29,671 nucleotides of DNA from a virus: IMG/VR virus record IMGVR_UViG_3300042540_000639, positions 1 to 29,671 of that record; one strand, written 5' to 3'. A program made the translations under genes and the position numbers. Below are positions 1 to 7,089 of the stretch, in pieces. Position 1 is the first letter of the stretch. Every line of letters starts with the position of its first letter. The notes under the pieces were generated by a model, which ran no database searches, was not told where the DNA came from, and saw nothing but the letters and a program-made list of their open reading frames with translations.

Positions 1-30
1 CTGACGATAGTCAGTGAGCATGTCTTCTTA

Positions 31-130
31 GGTATAGTATATACTATATACTATATTATATAGTATACTATCTATTACTACTATAGTAGTTACTATAGTA
101 TCTATATTACTATACTACCTATATTAGGAA
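31..130. repeat. AT-rich array of perfect palindromes
   Basis: This gene-free stretch is almost pure A/T with scattered C and G. It holds four perfect palindromes in a row: TATAGTATATACTATA (33-48), ATAGTATACTAT (60-71), ACTACTATAGTAGT (77-90) and TACTATAGTA (91-100). All are built from the same TATAGTA/TACTATA half-site. It ends just before the ribosome-binding site of the first gene. It could be a protein-binding array, an origin-like unwinding element or a hairpin-forming boundary; the sequence alone does not decide. Confidence 0.75.
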
Positions 131-138
131 TTAATTAC

Positions 139-483
139 ATGATACCTATGTTATGTATATCTTGTCAGCAGAATCATGGTGTTAGAGGTCTATTCCATGC
201 TAGAGACTTAGATACTCCATGTCCTGTGTGTCGCAAGGAATGCAAACCAGCAGCGATTATCCACCTAGCAATCCCCTCTTCTTCCCAGGAAGCTCACCCA
301 ATGCTCAAGGGTGACCAAGGCTTTATGGGTGTTCCCTCTTCTCCCAGGAAAATCGCGTGTGGGTTTGGCCCACGACTTCCCAGAAATTTGACGACTTTGC
401 CAGAAGCCGCTACATGCTATGCATGCCTCCAGGCACTTGAAGATTCTGAAACATCACCCGTCAATACGGAGACTCTTGAATGA
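139..483 (+). CDS. Hypothetical zinc-ribbon protein
   Basis: I do not recognise this 114-residue protein. It begins with two Cys pairs, CISC (residues 6-9) and CPVC (28-31), with a further Cys at 35, and has another pair, CYAC, near residues 93-96. This spacing suggests a small zinc ribbon. The middle is rich in Pro and Ser and holds two copies of the window's recurrent heptamer, once as SQE and once as PRK. The start at 139 is chosen because AGGA at 125-128 lies about 10 nt upstream; the in-frame ATG at 148 is too far away. Its last codon overlaps the start of the next gene (ATGA), so the two are probably translationally coupled. A role in virion assembly is inferred from position only. Confidence 0.6.
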   Translation: MIPMLCISCQQNHGVRGLFHARDLDTPCPVCRKECKPAAIIHLAIPSSSQEAHPMLKGDQGFMGVPSSPRKIACGFGPRLPRNLTTLPEAATCYACLQALEDSETSPVNTETLE

Positions 484-977
484 GTTTTATCGCAGGTACA
501 TACAGTGCAACCTACAACAGTTTAGACCTCGGCATCATCGAAGATGGGTTCACCATCGAGTGGACTTCCAGAGCAGAAGACATCGTTTCTGACGTTAATG
601 GCGATGCTAAAGTGGATGGTGTTTACCGTGGTCTGGAAATGAATGTTTCCTTCATCCTCAGTGAATGGGATGCAGCAGGGGCACAAGGAGCATTTTGGCC
701 CTTTGCAGCGACTCTAGGCGAAGTCGGTCAGATTGGTCGATTGCTCACCTCGATGAGCAAGACGCTCATCCTAACGAAGTGTGGATCGACTGCTAACCAA
801 GTACCAGCAACGATCACTTTTACGCAAGCAATCCTTAGTCCAGGATTCAACGTATCAACTCTGTTTGCGAACAAACATCGCAAAGTACCTTTGCAGATGT
901 CGATTCTTCCAGTTGGTACAAATAGCACTGCCAACCTACAGCAATGTGAACTGCTTCGCTTCTTTACCACTGCATAA
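480..977 (+). CDS. Probable tail tube / major tail protein
   Basis: The 165-residue protein starts MSFIAGTYSATYNS and is dominated by predicted beta strands with alternating polar and hydrophobic residues. It has a DGF-IEW motif near residues 22-28 and Gly-rich turns. Size, beta-rich character and position upstream of a tape-measure-like gene fit a phage tail tube protein, which stacks as hexameric rings below the head. The family assignment rests on these general properties and not on a catalytic motif, and a minor head or tail-completion protein is the main alternative. The start overlaps the stop of the upstream zinc-ribbon gene (ATGA), so translation is likely coupled. Confidence 0.5.
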   Translation: MSFIAGTYSATYNSLDLGIIEDGFTIEWTSRAEDIVSDVNGDAKVDGVYRGLEMNVSFILSEWDAAGAQGAFWPFAATLGEVGQIGRLLTSMSKTLILTKCGSTANQVPATITFTQAILSPGFNVSTLFANKHRKVPLQMSILPVGTNSTANLQQCELLRFFTTA

Positions 978-997
978 TCTTTTCCCAGGAAACTAAC

Positions 998-1117
998 GTG
1001 AAGAAGTCTGATAAGAATCGTTGCTGGAAAGGTTACGAACCTGTAAAAGGTAAGAAGCCTTACAGCCCAGGTAGTTGTAAAAAAAGTAAAACAACTATCA
1101 AATCAAAGAAGAAGTGA
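998..1117 (+). CDS. Tiny basic Cys protein
   Basis: A 39-residue ORF with a GTG start, preceded by TTTCCCAGGAAA at about 980-991, which supplies an AGGA ribosome-binding site with about 8 nt spacing. The product is highly basic, with roughly fifteen Lys or Arg, and carries the segment CWKGYEPVKGKKPYSPGSC in its first half. Two Cys flank that Lys/Gly/Pro-rich loop. I recall similar tiny CWKGY-type proteins in other tailed phages, but their function is unknown to me. It sits between the tail tube and tape-measure candidates, so it may be a small virion or DNA-binding component. Its short length leaves some doubt that it is expressed, although the ribosome-binding site and strongly non-random composition support it. 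Confidence 0.5.
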   Translation: MKKSDKNRCWKGYEPVKGKKPYSPGSCKKSKTTIKSKKK

Positions 1118-1125
1118 GTATCACT

Positions 1126-1347
1126 ATGCCTAAGAAATCCCCCGCCAAAGGCAAATCTGTTCGCGTTCAGGTTGCAGGTAAGACTCGTTCTGTTGGTCAG
1201 AAAGGTATTACCCCGCAACCTGGAACTGCTAGAGGTGATAGGTACTGTACCAGATCATCTGGTATACCTAAGTGCAAAGATCCTCCATGCCCAAATGATA
1301 TTTCCAGGAAGCGTTGGGGATGTAAGGGCAAGAAATCCTACAAATAA
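1126..1347 (+). CDS. Small basic Cys-rich protein
   Basis: A 73-residue basic protein. The N-terminal 25 residues are Lys/Arg-rich (PKKSPAKGKS). The second half has an ordered set of Cys and aromatic residues: GTARGDRYCTRSSGI, then CKDPPCPN, then SRKRWGCKGKKS. The layout suggests a small metal-binding or disulfide-stabilised nucleic-acid-binding module. I have seen a similar RGD-YC-RS-GI ... SR--W-C-GKKS pattern in small phage proteins of unknown function, recalled without a search. The ATG at 1126 is preferred; an in-frame GTG at 1114 would overlap the stop of the previous gene. The AAGAAG upstream is a weak ribosome-binding site. Confidence 0.6.
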   Translation: MPKKSPAKGKSVRVQVAGKTRSVGQKGITPQPGTARGDRYCTRSSGIPKCKDPPCPNDISRKRWGCKGKKSYK

Positions 1348-1359
1348 CATATCCCAGGA

Positions 1360-1425
1360 ATGAACGGTAACTTCGATGGTAAACTCTTCTGGAACATTTT
1401 CAGACGGTGGAGATCAGGAGTCTAG
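1360..1425 (+). CDS. Possible 21-residue leader ORF
   Basis: ATG at 1360 directly follows ATCCCAGGA, a reasonable ribosome-binding site, and opens a 21-codon frame ending at TAG 1423-1425. The peptide starts MNGNFDGKLFW and is rich in aromatic and Arg residues. It overlaps the start of the tape-measure-like gene at 1376 in another frame; that start has no clear ribosome-binding site of its own. The small ORF may therefore load ribosomes for the larger gene by coupling. It could equally be chance. Confidence 0.25.
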   Translation: MNGNFDGKLFWNIFRRWRSGV

Positions 1426-3121
1426 TAAACTCAATGACTCCATCCGAGAGAACACTGAAAAGTTAGGTAACCTTACCAAGGTTTTATCCAGTGATTCTCC
1501 AACACTGAAAGAGATGAAGTCTAGGGCTAATGAAGTTGCTTCCAGTGAAGTACAAGCTACTGGTCGTAAGTTTGCTCTACAGCAACAAGCTCAACTCGAT
1601 AAACTCGCAGCTAACAACTTTCGAGCAACTGAAACCATCATTTCAGAATTGCTATCTAGGTTTGGTGGTACTAGCTTTTATCCTGCTCTATCTGCATTTC
1701 GTGTAGCTAGAGAATCTGTTGCAGTAGGTACTGGTAAGACTCAAAGCGAACTGGATGTCATGGACATCATTAAGTTCGTCAATGACTCTTCCAAAGAACT
1801 GCTGAACAATATGTTCACCTCGTTTGGTGAATCGATTGGTTTAGTAAAAAAGCCTATTGATGATCTAAATGCTTCTCTCCAGGAAACAGCGGAAGCAGCA
1901 GCAAAAGCAGCAGAGGAAGCAGCAAAAACAATCGATATTAAATCCATCCAAGAAGAGACTATGCCTACTCTGACAGAGTATGGTAAAGCATTTACTAAAG
2001 TTTCTCTTCCAGGAGGTATTGAGAAAGCGACAGTTGATGAACTCAACAAAGCATTAACGCTTATTCAAACAACTGATGAGTTAGCAACTAATTTTGCAGA
2101 CGTTGCTATAAAAATAGCAACAGCATTAAAAGAGATGGGTGAAGCACCTATTCCTTTTACGTTAGCTGATAAAAAAGAAAGAGAGCAATTTAAAGCAACA
2201 ACTGCTAAAGAGATGCAAGCATTCGATGTTGCTAAGAATGCTGCTATTGAAGAAAAAACAAAACCTGATGTTACTCCAGAAGCGATCAAAGCTGCGAGAA
2301 CTGCTGCTGGTATTGCAGGTTTAGGTGTTACTTCTGTTCTTTTAAGCACTGAGTTTAAAGAACTAGCTAAGGTTGCATTTCAAACTGGTACAGCAATGAA
2401 AAATGTAATTGCTGGTGCTGTATTAAATCCTCAAGGAATGTCATCAGGTACTACAGCATTACAACCACTATCAGTAGCAGCAGCAGGTTTACCAGCGATT
2501 GGTAATGTTTTAGGAGCGAGCATCGGAACTGCATTAGGCGGCCCAATAGGAGGTCTTATTGGTTCTAAGATTGGTTCCATTATAGGATCAACAGTAGGAG
2601 TACCGATTCAAGCAGCAGTAAGTATTCTTACTTCTATTGAAAATGGTGTATCACAGATTAAGGATAGTCTTGTAGGTTTTTCTCCAGATGTTACTTTAGC
2701 AATCATTGAAAGAGACTTATCATTGCTTGCTGATGATATGCGACGATCTAATCAGATTGGTGATGAAGTTGCTAGAATTACTGGAGCACAAACTAATCTA
2801 CAAATAGCATCTCGTCGTGCATTTGATAACCTAGTTGAATTAGCTGAACCATTTCTAGTTACTATTGCAAATAGTTTAGCTTTAATACTAAACGCTACTA
2901 TTGGTTCTAAAAATTTTCTTGAAGCATTTATTCAGGTAGCATTTCCTGTTTGGGGTCAAGTAGTAATTGGTTATGCAAAAAGCATAGCAGCAGGTCTTGA
3001 TACTTTAGCTGATCTATTAATTCCTAAAGCAGATATCGGTGATATAAACTCAATAGTTAATGTAAGACCTGATCCTGCTTGGTTTGGAAGAAACAATCTT
3101 AAAGTTCCAGTAGCTCCATAA
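1376..3121 (+). CDS. Tape-measure-like / injection protein
   Basis: The 581-residue protein has a hydrophilic, helical N-terminal third with Asn/Gln/Lys-rich heptad-like stretches. An Ala/Glu coiled-coil segment lies around residues 165-185 (repeated EAAAKAAEEAAK type). A Gly-zipper hydrophobic region lies around residues 375-415 (GTALGGPIGGLIGSKIG and similar), and there are further hydrophobic helices near the C terminus. Long helices combined with membrane-active segments are typical of tape-measure proteins, which span the tail tube and help DNA cross the membrane. At 581 residues it would be short for a siphovirus, so an internal virion or pore-forming injection protein is an alternative. 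The base composition becomes AT-rich from about 2050 onward. Confidence 0.5.
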   Translation: MVNSSGTFSDGGDQESSKLNDSIRENTEKLGNLTKVLSSDSPTLKEMKSRANEVASSEVQATGRKFALQQQAQLDKLAANNFRATETIISELLSRFGGTSFYPALSAFRVARESVAVGTGKTQSELDVMDIIKFVNDSSKELLNNMFTSFGESIGLVKKPIDDLNASLQETAEAAAKAAEEAAKTIDIKSIQEETMPTLTEYGKAFTKVSLPGGIEKATVDELNKALTLIQTTDELATNFADVAIKIATALKEMGEAPIPFTLADKKEREQFKATTAKEMQAFDVAKNAAIEEKTKPDVTPEAIKAARTAAGIAGLGVTSVLLSTEFKELAKVAFQTGTAMKNVIAGAVLNPQGMSSGTTALQPLSVAAAGLPAIGNVLGASIGTALGGPIGGLIGSKIGSIIGSTVGVPIQAAVSILTSIENGVSQIKDSLVGFSPDVTLAIIERDLSLLADDMRRSNQIGDEVARITGAQTNLQIASRRAFDNLVELAEPFLVTIANSLALILNATIGSKNFLEAFIQVAFPVWGQVVIGYAKSIAAGLDTLADLLIPKADIGDINSIVNVRPDPAWFGRNNLKVPVAP

Positions 3122-3138
3122 ACAAATAATGGTGTAAT

Positions 3139-5277
3139 ATGGTTTCATATAGAGGTTATGGAGAACTATCTTACGGTAGTATAAATAATTCACTTAGTGA
3201 GTTTGGTATTTATAAGTTTCCACCTACATACACATTATCAATCAACGCCAAACCAATAATGTCTGATAATGGTGTTAATGTTAAATATAATAGGTATGAA
3301 CTTACAGTAAATTGGGTTTTACCATTTGAACTTTTAGGTGGCAGAATTAACCCTGGTCAAAACGATCCTACATCCGTTGATACAGCAGTTTTTCAAATTC
3401 AACAAATTTTAATGACACCTCGTTTAGAACTTGTGTGTAAAGCACAAGGTTTTGGTCTTTCTTTTACAAGAAATTCAGATGATGATGATAATCATGGCCC
3501 AACTCCTCTTGATTTCAAATGGAAGGTGTTAGCAACACAACGATGTGTTGAAATGTCTTGGACTGTAGCGTTTCATACATCTAATGGTATTTTTTATGAT
3601 CCTCAAAATCAATTAATAAAAAGAGGTTCAGTAATACAAGATTTTGTCTGGTCAAGGACGTATGATCTTGATGAGTTTGGTGCTGCAACAATTACCACAA
3701 CAGGATCTATTTCACAAATACAGGCTCAATGGGTTAATGCTAATACTGGTTTACCAATACCTATACCAGTTAATAGGCATGTTGATAACTGGAGATTCAT
3801 GGCTTATTTTCCAGTACCATTGTACTGCAAACGTATATCTCAAAAATTTCAATATGATCCAACAACAAAAGTGATGAATTTTACTCTTGTTGACAAAGAG
3901 TTACCTACAGAAAATGCTTATCCACCTTTAGTAGTTGATATTGATTTATCACATGAACTATCATCATCTTTAGTAGATGCAGGTAAATTCTCTGGCACTG
4001 GTTTTTTGACTTGGACTAATGTCTTCAGTGGAAGCATTACCCTTAAACCAGGAGTATCTCCTTTATACGCTTACTTCTTATTTCATTTCTATCTTCGTCA
4101 AAGAATGAACCGTGTTAATAGAGAAATCACGGTAGCTGGAGCAACTTTTGGTGAAGGTGTTGCTAAAGATGATACACAAGTACCAATTAAAACTGAAAAA
4201 GATCCTGGAACTAATGTAAATGAATCACAAGCTACTGAAAAAGTAAGAACATTACTTACTAGAGTTAGCTACAAAGAATCTTTATTCAGCAGAACACATA
4301 CATTTAAAGCTGAATACTGGGCATTATATAGCCGAGAAAATTTCATAGCTCAATCAGGTATTTTTTTACCTCTTTATAATTACGCACAAAGAGATGGTAA
4401 TGAAGTTACTTGGTATGGAGCAACTAACCAAGATGATGAACCTTGGCAAAAAGATTTTAATAGAAGTTCAAATAAATCCAGTAATAAATTAAGTGTTCAA
4501 TGGGATAGATATCAAATTTACAATGATCTTGCTGTAAAAAATAATAATTCACCTTATGGATATTTATTGTTTCAAGAAACTGGTGTAAATAGAGGCCCAT
4601 ATGGTAGTACAAAATTATTTATACCTAATGATGTAAATGCACAATCCGATGAAACCGAAATAGATATACTTGATCCATATGACTTAGATGCTTGGGATAT
4701 AGAAAGTAATATCTATTCTCAAGCTAATTACAACAACACAAAACAAGATACATATGCAGGAGCTAAAGCATACATTGATCCAGAAATATCATGGATTGAT
4801 TACAAAATAAACACAACTCTTGTTGAAGATCATAATACTACTCAAGTTGTTAGACAGTCTTATGACGCTAATGTAAAAACGGGGTTACAATCATTTAGAG
4901 ATAATAACGGTCAATACGAAGGAAAACCAAATAAGAATACTACAAAGTTTGTCCTTAACAATGCTAATACTTCTGGTGCAGATCAACCAACAGATGAAGT
5001 AGTATCTACTTTTAATGGTCAACCAAACTCTGTTGTGATTCTATCTGGTTATGCGATAAGAGCAGGTTTTCCTGTTCCTATTCCTTCAATCCTTAGCTAC
5101 CAAAATAAAGCAGTATATCGAACAGGACAGGCGATGTACTCCAACAGAATAATTAGTAAAGGTGAAATCCCTGTTTATCTTGCAACTTGGTCAATTCCAT
5201 ATTACATTGACCAAACTAAGCATCGGGATGTTTTTGCCGATCTAAAGATTAATGGCTACACAGGAGAATTAGGCTAA
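3139..5277 (+). CDS. Large virion structural protein
   Basis: A 712-residue protein rich in Asn, Tyr, Thr and short beta strands, with no signal peptide, membrane helix or catalytic motif that I recognise. The N-terminal 200 residues contain repeated aromatic strand patterns and an acidic DDDD patch near residues 115-118. Composition and position in the tail region suggest a virion component such as a baseplate, distal tail or fibre-base protein; this is inference. It is markedly AT-rich, with Asn mostly AAT and many A/T-ending codons, compared with its downstream neighbours, which may reflect separate ancestry. The start at 3139 follows a weak site. The stop overlaps the start of the next gene (TAATG). 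Confidence 0.5.
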   Translation: MVSYRGYGELSYGSINNSLSEFGIYKFPPTYTLSINAKPIMSDNGVNVKYNRYELTVNWVLPFELLGGRINPGQNDPTSVDTAVFQIQQILMTPRLELVCKAQGFGLSFTRNSDDDDNHGPTPLDFKWKVLATQRCVEMSWTVAFHTSNGIFYDPQNQLIKRGSVIQDFVWSRTYDLDEFGAATITTTGSISQIQAQWVNANTGLPIPIPVNRHVDNWRFMAYFPVPLYCKRISQKFQYDPTTKVMNFTLVDKELPTENAYPPLVVDIDLSHELSSSLVDAGKFSGTGFLTWTNVFSGSITLKPGVSPLYAYFLFHFYLRQRMNRVNREITVAGATFGEGVAKDDTQVPIKTEKDPGTNVNESQATEKVRTLLTRVSYKESLFSRTHTFKAEYWALYSRENFIAQSGIFLPLYNYAQRDGNEVTWYGATNQDDEPWQKDFNRSSNKSSNKLSVQWDRYQIYNDLAVKNNNSPYGYLLFQETGVNRGPYGSTKLFIPNDVNAQSDETEIDILDPYDLDAWDIESNIYSQANYNNTKQDTYAGAKAYIDPEISWIDYKINTTLVEDHNTTQVVRQSYDANVKTGLQSFRDNNGQYEGKPNKNTTKFVLNNANTSGADQPTDEVVSTFNGQPNSVVILSGYAIRAGFPVPIPSILSYQNKAVYRTGQAMYSNRIISKGEIPVYLATWSIPYYIDQTKHRDVFADLKINGYTGELG

Positions 5278-5582
5278 TGGCTATTGAGTTTCTTCTTCCC
5301 CCCAAAGATCAAACTACAGTCTCGGTTACCGTCGATGAGAACACCAAGATTGAAGTTGAAGTGATCGACATCGTAGAGGCTTTCCAGAGATCGCAGGAAG
5401 ACTGCGAGAAGCTAGGATCGACAGATTGGATTACTCACTTCGTCAGCAAGATGAAGAACAATCACAGTCTGAAGCTATCCAGGACTGCTGCTATGATGCT
5501 CGTCAATGTCGCAACTGGAGAGCTTGTAAAAATAAAAAAATCCTGCTTTCCAGAGGTAGAGCAATCAGGTTCTACAACCTAA
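5277..5582 (+). CDS. Tail assembly chaperone, short (G-like) product
   Basis: The zero-frame product has 101 residues and begins MAIEFLLPP. It is a small acidic/helical protein of the size expected for the short member of a G/GT-type tail assembly chaperone pair, which binds the tape measure during tail assembly. It has little recognisable sequence signature. Assignment rests on the overlapping -1 frame, the slippery A AAA AAA at 5534-5540 and the downstream stem-loop that contains this product's own stop codon (5580-5582). In most phages this pair lies upstream of the tape measure; here it lies downstream of the tape-measure candidate and just before the portal gene, which is unusual. The start overlaps the preceding stop. 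Confidence 0.6.
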   Translation: MAIEFLLPPKDQTTVSVTVDENTKIEVEVIDIVEAFQRSQEDCEKLGSTDWITHFVSKMKNNHSLKLSRTAAMMLVNVATGELVKIKKSCFPEVEQSGSTT

Positions 5583-5803
5583 CTCTACCTTTGGATGACA
5601 GAATCATCCGTTACTATGCAACCGTCATTCCTAACCTTGAGGCAGAAGAAGAACTCAAACAACGTGGTAGAGAAGGTCAGCTAACTCCTGACAAGTTTTA
5701 CTCTCTACTCATATTGTCTGGTGTTCCAGAAAAAGAGGCTGATACTGCTAGAGCAAGAATGGTAATGCAACAACTTGAGAGCAAAAGCCAATGGCAAAGG
5801 TAA
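5277..5803 (+). CDS. Tail assembly chaperone, -1 frameshift (GT-like) product
   Basis: If ribosomes slip back one base at A AAA AAA (5534-5540), the first 88 codons are joined to 87 codons in the -1 frame, giving a 175-residue protein ending at 5803. The -1 extension begins ILLSRGRAIRFYN and is rich in charged helical residues. It has no plausible start of its own at the right place, and the extension continues in open frame for 264 nt up to the portal gene, which it overlaps by 13 nt. G/GT frameshift fusions are established for lambda-like and many other tailed phages. That this pair serves the tail is inferred from that precedent. A phage protein of other function made by the same mechanism cannot be excluded. 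Confidence 0.65.
5534..5594 (+). promoter_or_regulatory. Programmed -1 ribosomal frameshift signal
   Basis: Slippery heptamer A AAA AAA occupies 5534-5540 in the correct zero-frame phase (ata aaa aaa tcc). A 9-nt spacer (5541-5549) follows. Then comes a 12-bp stem: CCAGAGGTAGAG (5550-5561) pairs with CTCTACCTTTGG (5583-5594) with one G-U wobble. The 21-nt loop contains a nested 5-bp stem, AGGTT (5568-5572) with AACCT (5576-5580). The zero-frame stop TAA lies inside the loop. All parts match the textbook arrangement for -1 frameshifting. Confidence 0.8.
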
Positions 5804-7089
5804 CTAAACAAGATTTACTATCGGTTCAGTCTGCTCCTTATGAGCCATTGGGTTTTGTCAATAACTATTATGGTTATGCCCCCCATCACAGACCTATCTT
5901 CTCACGATTTGCGATTCAGCAAATGCTGGAAGATCCGAGGATCTGCTTCGGCTTGGAGTTGATTAAAGGCCCGATCCATTCCTTTACGAAATTCTTCACT
6001 GAGGAGGAATCCAAGAATCCTGCTGTTCATCAGTGGATTGTGGCTTCCGATACTTCATTCCCCTATGTCGTTAAATGCGACGATAAAGAAGTGACCGAGT
6101 TCATAGCAACGTCACTGCGTCGATTCTGGCAAGTAGGAGCGATTAAAGCCCTGAACGCAATCGAATGGGGTTACAGTGCAGGTGAAGTTATCTATCGTCA
6201 ATCGAAGGCTGATAGTCGCTCCAAGAGGCTGTACTTTGATAACCTCAAGGACTTCTACGCTCCTGACTGTTCAGCAGTCACACAGAACGGTGGTCTAGTA
6301 GGGGTAGAGGTAAACTCTGGCAACCTCAAAGAGTTTTACTTAGCTATCCCTAAAGTCTTCTATCACGTTCACCAGCGAGAGAAGAATCGCCATTACGGTT
6401 TATCCCGCCTATTCGGTGCATACGCAGCTTGGTGGGAAATCTGGACTGAGGGTGGGGTTAGGGACGTTCGACGCTCCTGGTACTATCGTAATGCGTTTGG
6501 TGGGGGATCAATGTTCTACCCAGTCGGTTACACTCAAATCGATGGTGGTAGCAAGATCAACAATCGTGATCTAGCAATTGAAATGCTATCTAAGTTACGT
6601 TCTGGTGGTTACATGGTATTCCCGAACCAATCAGATCAGAACGGTAAGCAATTGTGGCAATATGACCCACCTGTTTCGGCTGTTGCTCCACAAGGTTTGG
6701 AAACCTATATGGCAACGCTCACTGCCGAGGAACTAGAGGGTCTTGGTATTCCTCCAGAAGTCATCCAGGGTGGTGGAGGTGGTCTAGGTGCTGCTACAGG
6801 TCGTAAGATCCCGATGGTAGCTTTTTACTCCACACTCCAGAAGACCGTGGATTATCTGATTGGGGATTTCGTCAATCAGATTCTAAACTTCCTGATCCCG
6901 CTGAACTTCAACAAGCTACCTGATTTTGAGATCGTACCATTAATTCCTATTAATGCATACGGACAAACCAATCAAGAAGGTGTACCTGCTGCTCCTTCCC
7001 AGAAACTTGCGGGAGAGGTTTCCAAAGGTTCGCCTACACCTAAAGTAGAGAAGACAAGTTCAGGAACTCCTGCTACTTTGAGTACCTAA
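5791..7089 (+). CDS. Phage portal protein (Mu gp29 / DUF935-like)
   Basis: The 432-residue protein matches the style of phage portal proteins. Residues 35-75 hold an ECF-like FxxQQMLxDPRIxFGL segment. A RSWYYRN helix and a WEIWTEGG region lie near residues 210-235. The GLETYMATL-AEELEGLGIPPEVIQGG segment near residues 305-330 resembles the portal crown/stem transition of the DUF935 family. The protein would form the dodecameric ring at the head-tail vertex through which DNA enters and leaves. The C-terminal 45 residues are Pro/Ser/Thr-rich and probably disordered. The gene overlaps the frameshift extension by 13 nt. Finding the portal downstream of tail genes, with no terminase nearby, shows a rearranged virion module. 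Confidence 0.75.
   Translation: MAKVTKQDLLSVQSAPYEPLGFVNNYYGYAPHHRPIFSRFAIQQMLEDPRICFGLELIKGPIHSFTKFFTEEESKNPAVHQWIVASDTSFPYVVKCDDKEVTEFIATSLRRFWQVGAIKALNAIEWGYSAGEVIYRQSKADSRSKRLYFDNLKDFYAPDCSAVTQNGGLVGVEVNSGNLKEFYLAIPKVFYHVHQREKNRHYGLSRLFGAYAAWWEIWTEGGVRDVRRSWYYRNAFGGGSMFYPVGYTQIDGGSKINNRDLAIEMLSKLRSGGYMVFPNQSDQNGKQLWQYDPPVSAVAPQGLETYMATLTAEELEGLGIPPEVIQGGGGGLGAATGRKIPMVAFYSTLQKTVDYLIGDFVNQILNFLIPLNFNKLPDFEIVPLIPINAYGQTNQEGVPAAPSQKLAGEVSKGSPTPKVEKTSSGTPATLST

Noticed and set aside
283-290. TTCCCAGGAA copies as CsrA-binding sites
   Set aside because: They have a GGA-like core but C rather than A/R-G before it, and they occur mostly inside genes and even antisense to one, so an RNA target role is unlikely for the set as a whole.
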